From Pseudomonadota bacterium (GTDB taxonomy: Bacteria; Pseudomonadota; Gammaproteobacteria; Burkholderiales; Burkholderiaceae_C), in contig JAFEEF010000035.1 in the NCBI GenBank assembly GCA_018241265.1, positions 1-45,920 of the forward strand: a DNA stretch of 45,920 nt, read 5' to 3'. This document shows, one piece after another, positions 9,022-17,437 of the stretch; position 1 is the stretch's first letter, and every line of letters starts with the position of its first letter. Position numbers and translations under genes: made by a program. The notes under the pieces were generated by a model. That model was not told the origin of the DNA. It was given only the letters and a program-made list of their open reading frames with translations, and ran no database searches.

Positions 9022-9489
9022 TCAGTTGACGGCCGGGCGGCCGGTATGGGTCTGCTGGTCGAGCCCGCTGTCGGGCGACTCGTTGACCTGGTGCGAAGTC
9101 GTGCCCACCGGCACCAGCTCTTCCACCATCCAGCGGCTGTAATGCTGCGCACGGCTCGCGCCATAGCGCTGCGCGATGTCGCCGGCCCGTTGCGCCTCGT
9201 CGTTGTCCTGCGTGCGCACGAGCAGGAAGGTCGCGCCGGCCAGCGCCAGCGCGCGGTGCGTCTTCACCAGGTTGAGTTCCTGGCCGACGCCGGCCAAAGG
9301 GCTGGCCTGCGCCAGGTCGCGATCGGCCTGTACGACCATCTGGGCCGGCGACAGCCGCTCGACGACCGGCAGGCCCGCCGCACGGAATGCCGCGTCGGCC
9401 CCTTCGACGTCGCTGCCCTCGGGCATCGCGACGACGACGTGGCCGACCGGCTTGAAGACGCCATAGGCTTGTGGATGACCTTGGCTCAT
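9022..9489 (-). CDS. Conserved hypothetical protein
   Basis: A 155-residue soluble protein with no signal peptide or membrane helix that I recognise. The middle contains an alternating hydrophobic segment (ALALAGATFLLVRTQDND, about 90-107) that could be a beta-alpha unit, preceded by a region rich in Asp and Ala. The start is well supported: GGAGGAAAGC lies directly before the ATG, and the ATG overlaps the stop of the upstream gene as ATGA. The last 25 residues are polar and probably disordered. The block position suggests an envelope or stress role, but that is only inference. Confidence 0.7.
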   Translation of the reverse strand: MSQGHPQAYGVFKPVGHVVVAMPEGSDVEGADAAFRAAGLPVVERLSPAQMVVQADRDLAQASPLAGVGQELNLVKTHRALALAGATFLLVRTQDNDEAQRAGDIAQRYGASRAQHYSRWMVEELVPVGTTSHQVNESPDSGLDQQTHTGRPAVN

Positions 9490-9800
9490 GCTTTCCTCCT
9501 CGGACGGGCCGGTCGCGCGCGCTGCGGCGCCGACGGCGCCGGCAGCTTCTGCTTCCGATAGGCCTCGTCCGCTTCATCGGCGCGCGACGTGTCCTGTACG
9601 CCGCGGGCCACATCTCGATAGCCCTGGCGCGTGACGGCCGGCACCGCACCGTCGCCGGTCGTGCCCACGGACTGATCGTGCTCGTGCGGCAGCTTGGGCC
9701 GGGTGCCTTCGCCGCCGTGTCGCAGGCTGGCCCCCGGCTCCTGCCCGGCCGGCACCGCGGAACGCGGTGCGCGCTTGACGGGTGACAGCGGCGCGGCCAT
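9486..9800 (-). CDS. Small basic, low-complexity hypothetical protein
   Basis: A 104-residue protein rich in Pro, Arg, Ala and Lys, with no fold I can recognise. The C-terminus is very basic (ARPARPRRKA), which could bind nucleic acid or simply be disordered. The ATG at 9800 is preferred over an earlier start at 9821 because AGGAG stands seven bases before it. Its stop overlaps the next gene's start by four bases and it begins 27 bases after the gene encoding the Cys-pair protein, so the three look like one transcript. The overlap and the ribosome site argue that it is real. Confidence 0.55.
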   Translation of the reverse strand: MAAPLSPVKRAPRSAVPAGQEPGASLRHGGEGTRPKLPHEHDQSVGTTGDGAVPAVTRQGYRDVARGVQDTSRADEADEAYRKQKLPAPSAPQRARPARPRRKA

Positions 9801-9827
9801 CGCGAACTCCTGAACGATCACGCGGCC

Positions 9828-10388
9828 TCAGCTCTTGCCGTAGCGCTGCTTGGCTTCCTTCACGCAGGCGTCCTTGGCGTCGCCGGCCAGCGTGTCGCAG
9901 CGTTCGACGGCGACCTTGTAGTCGGCATCGCGCTTGTCGTTGGCAGCCTCGCGCGTCGCGTCGCCGACCTTCTTGTTCGCCTTCGCATCGGCGATGGCCT
10001 TGGTATGCGCTGCCTTGGCTTCGGCCACGCAGACGTCCTTGGCGTTGCCCGACTTGTCGTCGCACATCTCCTTCGCGACGTCGTAGCTCGTGTCGGCCTT
10101 CACCTCGGCGAGCTTGTTCCAGTCGCTCGCCTTGCCGGTGTAGTTGGCTTCGAGTTCGGCACGCGCGACCTTTTCCTTGGCCTTGGCCTGCTCCTGGCAG
10201 ACGTCCTTGGCGTTGCCGCTGTAGGTGTCGCAGCCGGCCTTGGCCTGCTTGTAGTCGGCCTCGATCTGCGCCTTGGAGCTGTCGTAGCTCGCCTTGTCCA
10301 TGGTGGCGGCGAACACCGGGCCGGCCATCAGGCCGGCGCAGAAACCGGCAGCGATCAGGAGCTTCTTCGGGGTGGCGATGCGGTTCAT
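9828..10388 (-). CDS. Secreted protein with three Cys-pair repeats
   Basis: A 186-residue protein with a signal peptide (1-27, cut after GPVFA). The mature part is rich in Ala, Lys, Asp and Glu, predicted helical. It contains three copies of a unit of the form C-D-x3-(S/A)-G-(N/D)-A-K-D-x-C-x3-A-K. The cysteine pairs are C53/C64, C109/C120 and C164/C175, each separated by exactly ten residues, with 55-56 residues between units. Each pair could close a disulphide between helix turns in the periplasm. The ATG at 10388 follows GAGGAAACC and starts the signal peptide. Similar proteins are annotated only as hypothetical or TolA-like. It heads a probable three-gene transcript. Confidence 0.8.
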   Translation of the reverse strand: MNRIATPKKLLIAAGFCAGLMAGPVFAATMDKASYDSSKAQIEADYKQAKAGCDTYSGNAKDVCQEQAKAKEKVARAELEANYTGKASDWNKLAEVKADTSYDVAKEMCDDKSGNAKDVCVAEAKAAHTKAIADAKANKKVGDATREAANDKRDADYKVAVERCDTLAGDAKDACVKEAKQRYGKS

Positions 10389-10523
10389 GGTTTCCTCACT
10401 CGATGAGTCTGTCGATCGGCGCGGGCCTCGCCCTGCGCAACGTGAAGAAAGTCTGGATCGCCTCCCGGCAGGCACCCGCCGGACGCGAGCGTGCCTGTGC
10501 GTAGTTGTTGTCCTACCGTTGTT

Positions 10524-12275
10524 CTACGGAGCGGCGGCTTCGATCACCATCTGCACGCGCTCGCGTCCCTGCCAGGCATCGACCGACAACCGATAGGCGA
10601 GCGTGACGCGCTCGGGCAGCAGCTCGGTGCGGCCGAACCAGATCGCGTCGCGCAGCGTCCCGCCGCAGCGCAGTGCGAGCTTCAGGTGCTGCTCGCCGAC
10701 GAGGCGCTGCGAGACCACCTCGACCTCGTCGCTGAAGAGCGGCGCATCGAAGGCCTGGCCCCAGACCTGCGCGTCCAGCGTGCGCACGGTCTCGGCGTTG
10801 TAGTACTGCAGCGCGAGCGACCCGTCGGTCCATAAAGTGCGTGCCAGCGTCGATGCGTCCAGCAGCTCGCCGGCGACGTCGCGCAAGGTCGCGGCGAAGG
10901 CGTCGAGCCCTTCGGGCGCGAGCGTGCAGCCGGCCGCCATCGCATGGCCGCCGAAGCGCAGCAGCACGCCGGGGCGGCGCTTCGCGACGAGGTCGAGCGC
11001 ATCGCGCAGATGAAAGCCCGGGATCGATCGCCCCGAGCCTTTCAGCAGCCCGTCCTGGCCGCGTGCGAACACGAACGTCGGGCGGTGCAGGCGGTCCTTC
11101 AGGCGTGCCGCGACGATGCCGACCACACCCTCGTGGAAGGCCGCGTCGTACAGCACGACAGCCGGCGGCGTGGCCTTCTCGGAGCACGCATCGGATGCCT
11201 CGGCCAGCATGCCGGCGAGCAGGCTCTCGGCCTGCTCGCGCATGCCGGTCTCGATCGTGCGCCGCTCGCGGTTGATCGTGTCGAGCGTCATCGCGAGCTC
11301 GCCGGCGCGCGCCGCATCGTCGGTCACGAGGCACTCGATGCCGAGCGTCATGTCGGCGAGGCGCCCGGCCGCATTGATGCGCGGCCCGAGCGCGAATCCG
11401 AGGTCGAAGCCGCCGGCGCGGCGCGCATCGCGGCCGGCGATGGCCAGCAGTGCGGCGATGCCCGGCTGCATGCGGCCTTGCCGGATGCGCTTCAGGCCTT
11501 GCGCGACGAGACGCCGGTTGTTGGCGTCGAGCTTCACGACGTCGGCCACCGTGCCGAGCGCGACCAGATCGAGCAGCGCATCGAGGCGCGGCTGGTTCTG
11601 CGCATCGAAGCGGCCGCGCGCGCGCAGTTCGCTGCGCAACGCGAGCAGCACGTAGAACATCACGCCGACGCCCGCGAGGTTCTTGCTCGCGAAGCTGCAG
11701 CCGGGCTGGTTCGGGTTGACGATCACGTCGGCGTCCGGCAGCACGATGGTGCCGCCGGCGTCGGCCGCGGGCAGGTGGTGATCGGTGACCAGCACCGACA
11801 ACCCGAGCGCGCGCGCATGGGCGACGCCGTCGAGGCTCGCGATGCCGTTGTCCACCGTGACCAAGAGCTCGGCGCCGCGTGCGCGTGCCAGGTCGACGAT
11901 CGCCGGCGTGAGTCCATAGCCGTGCACCGCGCGATCGGGCACGACATATCCCAGCCGATCGCGCGGAGCGCCGAGCAGCGCAAGGCCGCGCAGCGCGACG
12001 GCACAGGCGGTCGCGCCGTCGCAGTCGTAGTCGGCGACGATGCCGATGCGCCGGCCGGCATCGATCGCGTCGGCGAGCAGGCGGGCCGCGGCATCGGCCT
12101 GGCGCAATTCGGCGGGCGCATGCAGGTGCGCGAAGGCATCGTCGAGCTCGCACGGATCGCGCACGCCGCGGCCGGCATAGAGGCGCGCGAGCAGCGGATG
12201 GAAGCCCGCCTGCTCGAGCGCCCAGACGGTGCGCGGCGGCGCGTCGCGCAGATGCAAGGTGCTGGTGGACGTCAC
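10524..12275 (-). CDS. recJ: Single-stranded-DNA exonuclease RecJ
   Basis: A 583-residue 5'-3' single-strand exonuclease that acts in RecF-pathway recombination and mismatch repair. DHH-family motifs are clear: DYDCDG (82-87), VTVDNG (140-144 region), VTDHHLP (163-169), then the DHHA1 nucleotide-binding motif FGGHAMAAG and a C-terminal OB-like region. The start is a GTG at 12275 with GGAGGG just upstream; it overlaps the preceding gene's TGA as GTGA, indicating translational coupling. Length is normal for the family. Confidence 0.97.
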   Translation of the reverse strand: MTSTSTLHLRDAPPRTVWALEQAGFHPLLARLYAGRGVRDPCELDDAFAHLHAPAELRQADAAARLLADAIDAGRRIGIVADYDCDGATACAVALRGLALLGAPRDRLGYVVPDRAVHGYGLTPAIVDLARARGAELLVTVDNGIASLDGVAHARALGLSVLVTDHHLPAADAGGTIVLPDADVIVNPNQPGCSFASKNLAGVGVMFYVLLALRSELRARGRFDAQNQPRLDALLDLVALGTVADVVKLDANNRRLVAQGLKRIRQGRMQPGIAALLAIAGRDARRAGGFDLGFALGPRINAAGRLADMTLGIECLVTDDAARAGELAMTLDTINRERRTIETGMREQAESLLAGMLAEASDACSEKATPPAVVLYDAAFHEGVVGIVAARLKDRLHRPTFVFARGQDGLLKGSGRSIPGFHLRDALDLVAKRRPGVLLRFGGHAMAAGCTLAPEGLDAFAATLRDVAGELLDASTLARTLWTDGSLALQYYNAETVRTLDAQVWGQAFDAPLFSDEVEVVSQRLVGEQHLKLALRCGGTLRDAIWFGRTELLPERVTLAYRLSVDAWQGRERVQMVIEAAAP

Positions 12276-13204
12276 AGACCCTCCAGCACCGCAGCGACGT
12301 CGACGCGCGGTGCGGCCAGACGCTGCCACCAGCGCCGGGCTGCGCGATCGAAGCGCTGCGCGCGGCGTTCGCCGCACAGCGTCAACGTGGCCGGCTGTCC
12401 GGCTTCGACGCGTGCCAGCAAGGCCGCGATCGGTCCGCCGTCGAGCGCCCGCCAGGCGGCGGTCCATGCGGGCCAGTCGCCCGCGAGCAGCGGTGCACGC
12501 AGGCTCGCGGCCTGCGTGACCGCCGTCGGATCGCTGGACTGATGCCGGCCGCAGCCGCTCAGCCAGAACGAATTGACGGTGAGCGCACCGCGCGCCTCGC
12601 GTGCCTCGTTGACCGGATGCGGATAGAACAGCAACTGGATCTCGCTCTGCAGCCGGCGGATCGTCGCGGCCGCGGCCGGCGGCGCGCTGCCGCGCACCCA
12701 CAGGTCGACGTTGCGGCCGATCGCGCGGTCGAGCGATGCGGCGGGCAGCCCGTCGAGGCTGTCGTGGGCCGCGTACCAGCGCAGCGGCGCACCCCAGGCG
12801 ACCGCATAGCCGTCGCTTTCGAACAGCGGCCGGGCCGCGTCGAACAAGGTGCGCGACTCGGCCTCGTCGAGCGCCAGCAGCTCCGGGTCGGCGAGCGCGA
12901 CGCTGTCGCGCCCGACCTTCCAGTGCGCCGGCGTCAACAAGCCCCAGGCGCGGCCGCCGACATCGATGCCATCGGCCGCCGCGGCCTGTGCCGCGTAGGG
13001 CCAGGCACCGTCGCTGCCTTGCCAGCCCCATGCCGACGCGAGCGCGCGCTCGTGCGGCGGCGACAGCGTGTACTCGTCGCCGGCGTCGGGCGGACCGGCC
13101 TCCAGGCGGGCGAGCAGGCGGCGCAACACGGGCAGGTCGAGCTGGCGCTGAGCCTCGCGCGCCGCCTCCGACAGCGCCGCGGCATGCGGGATCAGCAGAT
13201 GCAT
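12272..13204 (-). CDS. RpfE-like / phosphoglycerate-mutase-like protein
   Basis: A 310-residue protein that resembles the conserved betaproteobacterial protein found upstream of recJ, variously named RpfE-type regulatory protein or cofactor-independent phosphoglycerate mutase-like. In Xanthomonas, rpfE also sits next to recJ. The opening MHLLIPHAAAL and the segments LTPAHWKVGRD and LSGCGRHQ are the conserved parts I recognise. The real biochemical function is unknown. The ATG at 13204 gives the conserved N-terminus; the much longer open frame upstream runs through the palindromic repeat and lolC and is a shadow. It overlaps recJ by four bases. Confidence 0.8.
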   Translation of the reverse strand: MHLLIPHAAALSEAAREAQRQLDLPVLRRLLARLEAGPPDAGDEYTLSPPHERALASAWGWQGSDGAWPYAAQAAAADGIDVGGRAWGLLTPAHWKVGRDSVALADPELLALDEAESRTLFDAARPLFESDGYAVAWGAPLRWYAAHDSLDGLPAASLDRAIGRNVDLWVRGSAPPAAAATIRRLQSEIQLLFYPHPVNEAREARGALTVNSFWLSGCGRHQSSDPTAVTQAASLRAPLLAGDWPAWTAAWRALDGGPIAALLARVEAGQPATLTLCGERRAQRFDRAARRWWQRLAAPRVDVAAVLEGL

Positions 13205-13354
13205 GGGGGCGATTATCGGCCGCTGTACCCACGGGCCGTGGGTCGTGGGCCGAGCGCCGGGCCGCTCAAGAGAAACCGAACGGGTCGAGCCGGGATTGCT
13301 CTTCGCTCGGCCTGAGCTTGGCGCGGCAGCCCGCCGGACTCGGCCGGCAGCCGA

Positions 13355-13388
13355 CCTACTTTCATTTGCTGGCCCAAATGAAAGTAGG
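13355..13388. repeat. Perfect 14-bp hairpin, loop CTGGCC
   Basis: CCTACTTTCATTTG (13355-13368) and its exact complement (13375-13388) flank the six-base loop CTGGCC. It is the left-arm hairpin of the palindromic element and the inverted equivalent of the hairpin at 23-50. Confidence 0.9.
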
Positions 13389-13609
13389 CAAAGCAAAGGG
13401 CCTGAACACCAGCCCATTGGGCTGCTGCCCGTGGCAAGAGACCAGAGGCGGCTGATGAAGGACGGGCACGACTCGCACCCGCCAAGCGCTCTCGAACTCC
13501 CGCGAGATGAGCAGCGATCGGCTGCGACGCGTGGCACGGATTTCCCAACAGCCGCCTCTGGTCTCCAGCCACACCCACCACTCTGATGGCTGGTGTTGGG
13601 CCCTCTTCT

Positions 13610-13633
13610 TTTCTTCTGGGCCAGCAGAAGAAA
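13610..13633. repeat. 9-bp hairpin with changed arms, loop GGCCAG
   Basis: TTTCTTCTG (13610-13618) pairs with CAGAAGAAA (13625-13633) around GGCCAG, the reverse complement of the loop at 13369-13374. Compared with the left-arm hairpin the stem bases differ at several positions but pairing is kept, which suggests selection on structure. Confidence 0.85.
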
Positions 13634-13855
13634 GTGACTCGCCTGCCGGGCGAATTCCGGCGGGCTCTTGCGCCCAGCGACAACGTGGCACGAAGCCGAA
13701 AGCGCCTTACCCACACCACGCCCATGTTTCCCCGCGATCGCCGCGCACCTGCAGGGGCATGGGTTGCTCTTGAGGCCGCTCGCATCCCCCTCGAGGGATC
13801 GGCCGCTGTACCCGGCCGCCGAGAGGGCAAAGGCCTCATGTAGCATGCGCTCCCC

Positions 13856-15112
13856 ATGAACTGGCCCTATGAACTGCAGATCGGCTGGCGCTACACGCGG
13901 GCCGGCCGTGCGGGCCGGCGCAACGGCTTCATCTCGTTCATCTCGGGCGTATCCATGCTGGGCATCGCGCTCGGCGTGATGGCGCTGATCGTCGTGCTGT
14001 CGGTGATGAACGGCTTCCAGAAGGAAGTGCGCGACCGCATGCTCGCGGTCATCGCGCATGTCGAGGTCTTTGCGAGCGACGGCAACGCCTTGCCCGACTG
14101 GCACCGCACCGCCGCCGATGCGCGCCGCAACCCCGAGGTGATCGGCACCGCGCCGTTCATCGAGACGCAGGCGCTGATCGCGCGCGGCGACACGATGCGC
14201 GGCGCGGTCGTGCGCGGCATCTCGCCCGACGACGAAGCGACCGTCACCGACATCGTGCGCGAGTACAAGGACACGACGTTCGCGAAGCTGCAGCCGGGCG
14301 GCTGGGGCGTCGTGCTCGGCATCGAGCTGGCGCGCGAGCTCGGCGTGCGCACCGGCGACAAGGTCACGCTGATGGCGCCGGGCGGCGAGGTCACGCCCGC
14401 CGGCGTCGTGCCGCGGCTGAAGCAGCTCACCGTGGTCGGCACCTTCGACTCCGGCCACTACGAATACGACAGCACGCTCGCGATGCTGCAGCTCGACGAT
14501 GCCGCGAAGCTGTTCCGCACCGAAGGCCCGACCGGCGTGCAGCTGCGCCTGAAGGACCAGCAGGAGGCGCGCGACGTCGCCGCGCAGCTCGCCTACAGCC
14601 TGGGTCCGCAGGTCGTCGTGCGCGACTGGACGCAGACCAACCGCAACTGGTTCACCGCGGTGCAGCTCGAGAAACGCATGATGTTCATCGTGCTGACCTT
14701 GATCGTCGCGGTCGCGGCCTTCAACCTCGTGTCGACGCTGGTCATGACGGTCACCGACAAGCGCGCCGACATCGCGATCCTGCGCACGCTCGGCGCGAGC
14801 CCGCGTTCGGTGATGGGGATCTTCATGGTGCAGGGCGCGCTGTCGGGCGTGATCGGGACGCTGTCGGGCGTGCTGCTCGGGCTCGTCGTCGCCTTCAACG
14901 TCGGCGACATCGTCGCATTCCTCGAGCGGCTGCTCGGCATGACCTTCCTGCCGTCGAGCGTCTACCTGATCAGCCGCATGCCGAGCGATCCGCAGCGCGG
15001 CGACATCGTGCCGATCGCGGTCGTGTCGCTGCTGCTGTCGTTCGTCGCGACGATCTATCCGAGCTGGCGCGCGAGCCGCGTGCAGCCGGCCGATGCGCTG
15101 CGCTATGAGTGA
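13856..15112 (+). CDS. lolC: Lipoprotein-releasing system permease LolC/LolE family
   Basis: A 418-residue inner-membrane permease of the LolCDE complex, which extracts outer-membrane lipoproteins and passes them to LolA. It has one N-terminal helix (about 26-50, in [20 protein letters not shown]), a large periplasmic domain (about 51-265) and three C-terminal helices, the MacB/FtsX-type layout. The conserved start [14 protein letters not shown] and the [15 protein letters not shown] block identify the family. Only one permease gene precedes lolD, so it may serve as both LolC and LolE (LolF type), or the second copy is elsewhere. It overlaps lolD by eight bases. A TAGCAT at 13841-13846 could be a -10 box giving a very short leader. 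Confidence 0.93.
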   Translation: MNWPYELQIGWRYTRAGRAGRRNGFISFISGVSMLGIALGVMALIVVLSVMNGFQKEVRDRMLAVIAHVEVFASDGNALPDWHRTAADARRNPEVIGTAPFIETQALIARGDTMRGAVVRGISPDDEATVTDIVREYKDTTFAKLQPGGWGVVLGIELARELGVRTGDKVTLMAPGGEVTPAGVVPRLKQLTVVGTFDSGHYEYDSTLAMLQLDDAAKLFRTEGPTGVQLRLKDQQEARDVAAQLAYSLGPQVVVRDWTQTNRNWFTAVQLEKRMMFIVLTLIVAVAAFNLVSTLVMTVTDKRADIAILRTLGASPRSVMGIFMVQGALSGVIGTLSGVLLGLVVAFNVGDIVAFLERLLGMTFLPSSVYLISRMPSDPQRGDIVPIAVVSLLLSFVATIYPSWRASRVQPADALRYE

Positions 15113-15824
15113 TGCCGTCGCAGCGGGCCCGGTGCTGAAGGCCGAAGACCTGCACAAGCGCTTCGCCGAAGGCTCGGGCCGCGAGCGGCTCGACGTGCAG
15201 GTGCTGCAGGGCGTCGACCTCGCCGTCGCGCCCGGCGAGACGCTCGCGATCGTCGGTGCGTCGGGCTCCGGCAAGAGCACCTTGCTGCACCTGCTCGGCG
15301 GCCTCGAGGCGCCGAGCCAGGGCCGCGTCTGGCTGCAGGGGCAAGACTTCGCGGCGCTGACGCCGGCCGAGCAGGGCCGCTGGCGCAACCGCCACCTCGG
15401 CTTCGTCTACCAGTTCCACCACCTGCTGCCCGAGTTCAGCGCGCTCGACAACGTGGCGATGCCGCTGCTGATCCGGCGCGACACCCAGTCCGATGCGCGC
15501 GCGCGTGCGGCCGAGCTGCTCGCGCGCGTCGGCCTCGGCGAGCGCGTGCGCCATCGGCCGTCGGAGCTCTCGGGCGGCGAGCGTCAGCGCGTCGCGATCG
15601 CGCGTGCGCTCGCGGGCGGGCCGGCCTGCGTGCTGGCCGACGAACCGACCGGCAACCTCGACCGCGAGACTGCGGCCGGCGTGTTCGCGATGATGCTCGA
15701 GCTGGCCGAGAGCCGCGGCACCGCGTTCGTGATGGTCACGCACGACGAGGCGCTGGCGAGCCGCTGCCACCGCGTGCTGCGGCTGCGCAGCGGTCGTCTG
15801 CAGACCGGCACCTCGACGGTTTGA
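15105..15824 (+). CDS. lolD: Lipoprotein-releasing system ATPase LolD
   Basis: A 239-residue ABC ATPase powering lipoprotein release. Walker A is GASGSGKST (51-59); the LolD-typical [15 protein letters not shown] follows; the signature is [15 protein letters not shown]; Walker B leads into ADEPTGNLD; and the switch His is in VMVTHDE. The ATG at 15105 lies inside the end of lolC, so translation is probably coupled. Confidence 0.95.
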   Translation: MSDAVAAGPVLKAEDLHKRFAEGSGRERLDVQVLQGVDLAVAPGETLAIVGASGSGKSTLLHLLGGLEAPSQGRVWLQGQDFAALTPAEQGRWRNRHLGFVYQFHHLLPEFSALDNVAMPLLIRRDTQSDARARAAELLARVGLGERVRHRPSELSGGERQRVAIARALAGGPACVLADEPTGNLDRETAAGVFAMMLELAESRGTAFVMVTHDEALASRCHRVLRLRSGRLQTGTSTV

Positions 15825-15939
15825 ATCCGGAGCGCGAAGACCGCATCCGGTCGCATGGCCGGCCGGCATCGGAAAAGTTATGTGTAGCGACCTGGGCAAG
15901 GCGACACTTTCGTGATCAGCCGCTCCCGATGCCGACCCG

Positions 15940-17139
15940 ATGCATCCCCTTGCCGTTCCGTCGACGCGCTGGTACCGCAGCCTGCTGGCCTTGCTGCTCG
16001 CGTCGCTCGCCGTCGTTGCACAGGCCGCGACGTCGTGCGATGCCATGCTGCGTCCCGCGCCGGATCAGGTTGCCGCCGACTATGCCGTCGCCCGCGCCTA
16101 CGTCGCGCTCGAGGCCGCGAGCGAATACGAGCGGCTGACGTTGCTCGATGCGCGTGGCCGCATGGCCGATCCGATCTACCGGCTGTATGCGGTCGAATTC
16201 GACGGCTCGCGGTCGGCGGAGGAGTTTCGCCAGCGCCTGCGCGTGCGATGGCGCGACGAGGACTACGAGGCCGGCGTGCTCGAGCTGCGCGGCCTGGCGC
16301 GCAGCCATGTCTCGGCGCGCCAGATCGCCGACTGGTCGACCTGCGCCGCCAAGTCGGCGAGCGGTTCCTTGCTGCTGGTCGCCGCCGAGCCGAACGCGAC
16401 ATCGTTCCGGCTCGAGGTCGCGTTCGTGCCGCCGGCCGGCATCGAGCAGTCGACCATCGTGCTGTCGCTCGACGGCGCGCGGGTCGACGGGCAACACACC
16501 GTCAGCGACCGCTACGACGGCAAGCTGACGCGCTCCTACGTCGTCAAGCCCGAGCCCGGCAGCCGGCGCGTGATCGTGAACGCGACGATCGCCGGCGTGT
16601 CGGATGCCCTCATCGTCGATGTCGCGCCGCGCCCGCCGTTGGTGTCGATCACCGCCTGCGACGAGCTCGCCGGCGTGCGACCGCGCAGCGACGCCGAAGG
16701 CGCGGCCGGCCTCGTGCCGCTGAGCGCAGACGACCGCGCGAAGCCGTGGGGCATCGGTTGCAAGGCCACGCGCCGCGCGGTCGCGCTGCAGGTGGCCGCC
16801 GACGCGCCGGCCGATGCGGCAATGACGGTCTCCGTGTGCGACGGCCCGGCCGGCATGACCTATCGGCGCACGGCGGGGCAGGGCTTCGTGCTGTCGCCCG
16901 AAAGCCGACCCGGCGCCACGGTGGTGCAAGCCTGCCGCGCGATCGTCGAGCGCCGCGTCCGCAAGGCCGCGGCCTCGTGCGCGGATCCGGTGCCGGCGCT
17001 CGTCTGCGGCGGCACGCCGCGACCGCTCGCGCTGGCCGGCGACGTCGTCGTGCCGGCCGCGGCCAAGCGCGGTGCCGAGTCCTATGCGCTGCTCTGCGCG
17101 AGCGCGCACACGCAGCCGGTGTGCGCCGCGGGCGAATAG
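15940..17139 (+). CDS. Secreted protein of unknown function
   Basis: A 399-residue protein with a signal peptide (about 1-29: LLALLLASLAVVAQA). I recognise no family. The mature part has several cysteines (for example C33 and pairs in the second half), which may form periplasmic disulphides. Residues 140-225 alternate short hydrophobic stretches and polar turns, suggesting a beta-sandwich. The C-terminal part again looks beta-rich and ends in ALLCASAHTQPVCAAGE. The 115-base region between lolD and this gene shows no obvious terminator. The gene converges on the DUF2164 gene, leaving only four bases between the stops. Confidence 0.75.
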   Translation: MHPLAVPSTRWYRSLLALLLASLAVVAQAATSCDAMLRPAPDQVAADYAVARAYVALEAASEYERLTLLDARGRMADPIYRLYAVEFDGSRSAEEFRQRLRVRWRDEDYEAGVLELRGLARSHVSARQIADWSTCAAKSASGSLLLVAAEPNATSFRLEVAFVPPAGIEQSTIVLSLDGARVDGQHTVSDRYDGKLTRSYVVKPEPGSRRVIVNATIAGVSDALIVDVAPRPPLVSITACDELAGVRPRSDAEGAAGLVPLSADDRAKPWGIGCKATRRAVALQVAADAPADAAMTVSVCDGPAGMTYRRTAGQGFVLSPESRPGATVVQACRAIVERRVRKAAASCADPVPALVCGGTPRPLALAGDVVVPAAAKRGAESYALLCASAHTQPVCAAGE

Positions 17140-17143
17140 CCCA

Positions 17144-17395
17144 CTACTTCTGCAGCGCCCACAGCTCGCCTTCGATCGTCTCGAGGCGGTGCGCCAGCGT
17201 CTTCTGGGTATCGGCGATCGCCTGGTTGTAGACCTTGACGCCGATCTCGTTGCAGAACCAGTCGAGCAGCTCCTTGGCCTCGAAGTCGCCGAGCTGCAGA
17301 TCGTGCTGGCTCTTCAGCAAGGTGCGGATCTTCAACAGGCTGTCCTGCTCGAGTTCGGGCGACAGGTTGATGATGGTGGCGCGCGTGTGCTTCAT
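17144..17395 (-). CDS. DUF2164 family protein
   Basis: An 83-residue protein of the small DUF2164 family. The core is LGDFEAKELLDWFCNEIG followed by VKVYNQAIADTQKTLAHR, matching the family's conserved LLDFFxEEIGxxxYNQAxADAQ pattern. Function is unknown. The ATG at 17395 is chosen because AGAGGA stands just upstream; an in-frame start at 17422 adds nine unconserved residues. It lies 42 bases after the flavoprotein gene on the same strand and may share its transcript. Confidence 0.85.
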   Translation of the reverse strand: MKHTRATIINLSPELEQDSLLKIRTLLKSQHDLQLGDFEAKELLDWFCNEIGVKVYNQAIADTQKTLAHRLETIEGELWALQK

Positions 17396-17437
17396 GACGA
17401 TCCTCTGGCGCGAGCGTCGCACTGCGGGCGGCGAGCG

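Larger units (their letters stand above)
13325..13770. repeat. Nested palindromic repeat element, copy 2
   Basis: This occupies most of the 650-base gap between the rpfE-like gene and lolC. A left arm (about 13325-13455) and a right arm (about 13549-13665) are imperfect reverse complements around a 94-base centre. The inner boundary is a perfect 17-bp inverted repeat, 13438-13454 with 13549-13565. Each arm carries its own small hairpin (13355-13388 and 13610-13633). The right flank 13669-13719 is identical to 83-133 of the window. No transposase is encoded, and the small open frames crossing it are not credible genes. The remaining parts of the gap (13205-13324 and 13771-13855) show nothing further apart from the lolC promoter region. 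Confidence 0.8.

Noticed and set aside
9828-10388. Three repeated units considered as a tandem DNA repeat
   Set aside because: The similarity is at protein level in a coding sequence with a signal peptide and proper ribosome site, so it is a repeat protein and not a DNA repeat array.
13325-13770. CRISPR-like array
   Set aside because: The repeats are inverted, of unequal length and not regularly spaced; there are no spacers and no cas genes.
13204-15388. Extension of the rpfE-like frame upstream to 15388
   Set aside because: It crosses the palindromic repeat and runs antisense to lolC and lolD with low-complexity composition; the conserved N-terminus starts at 13204.
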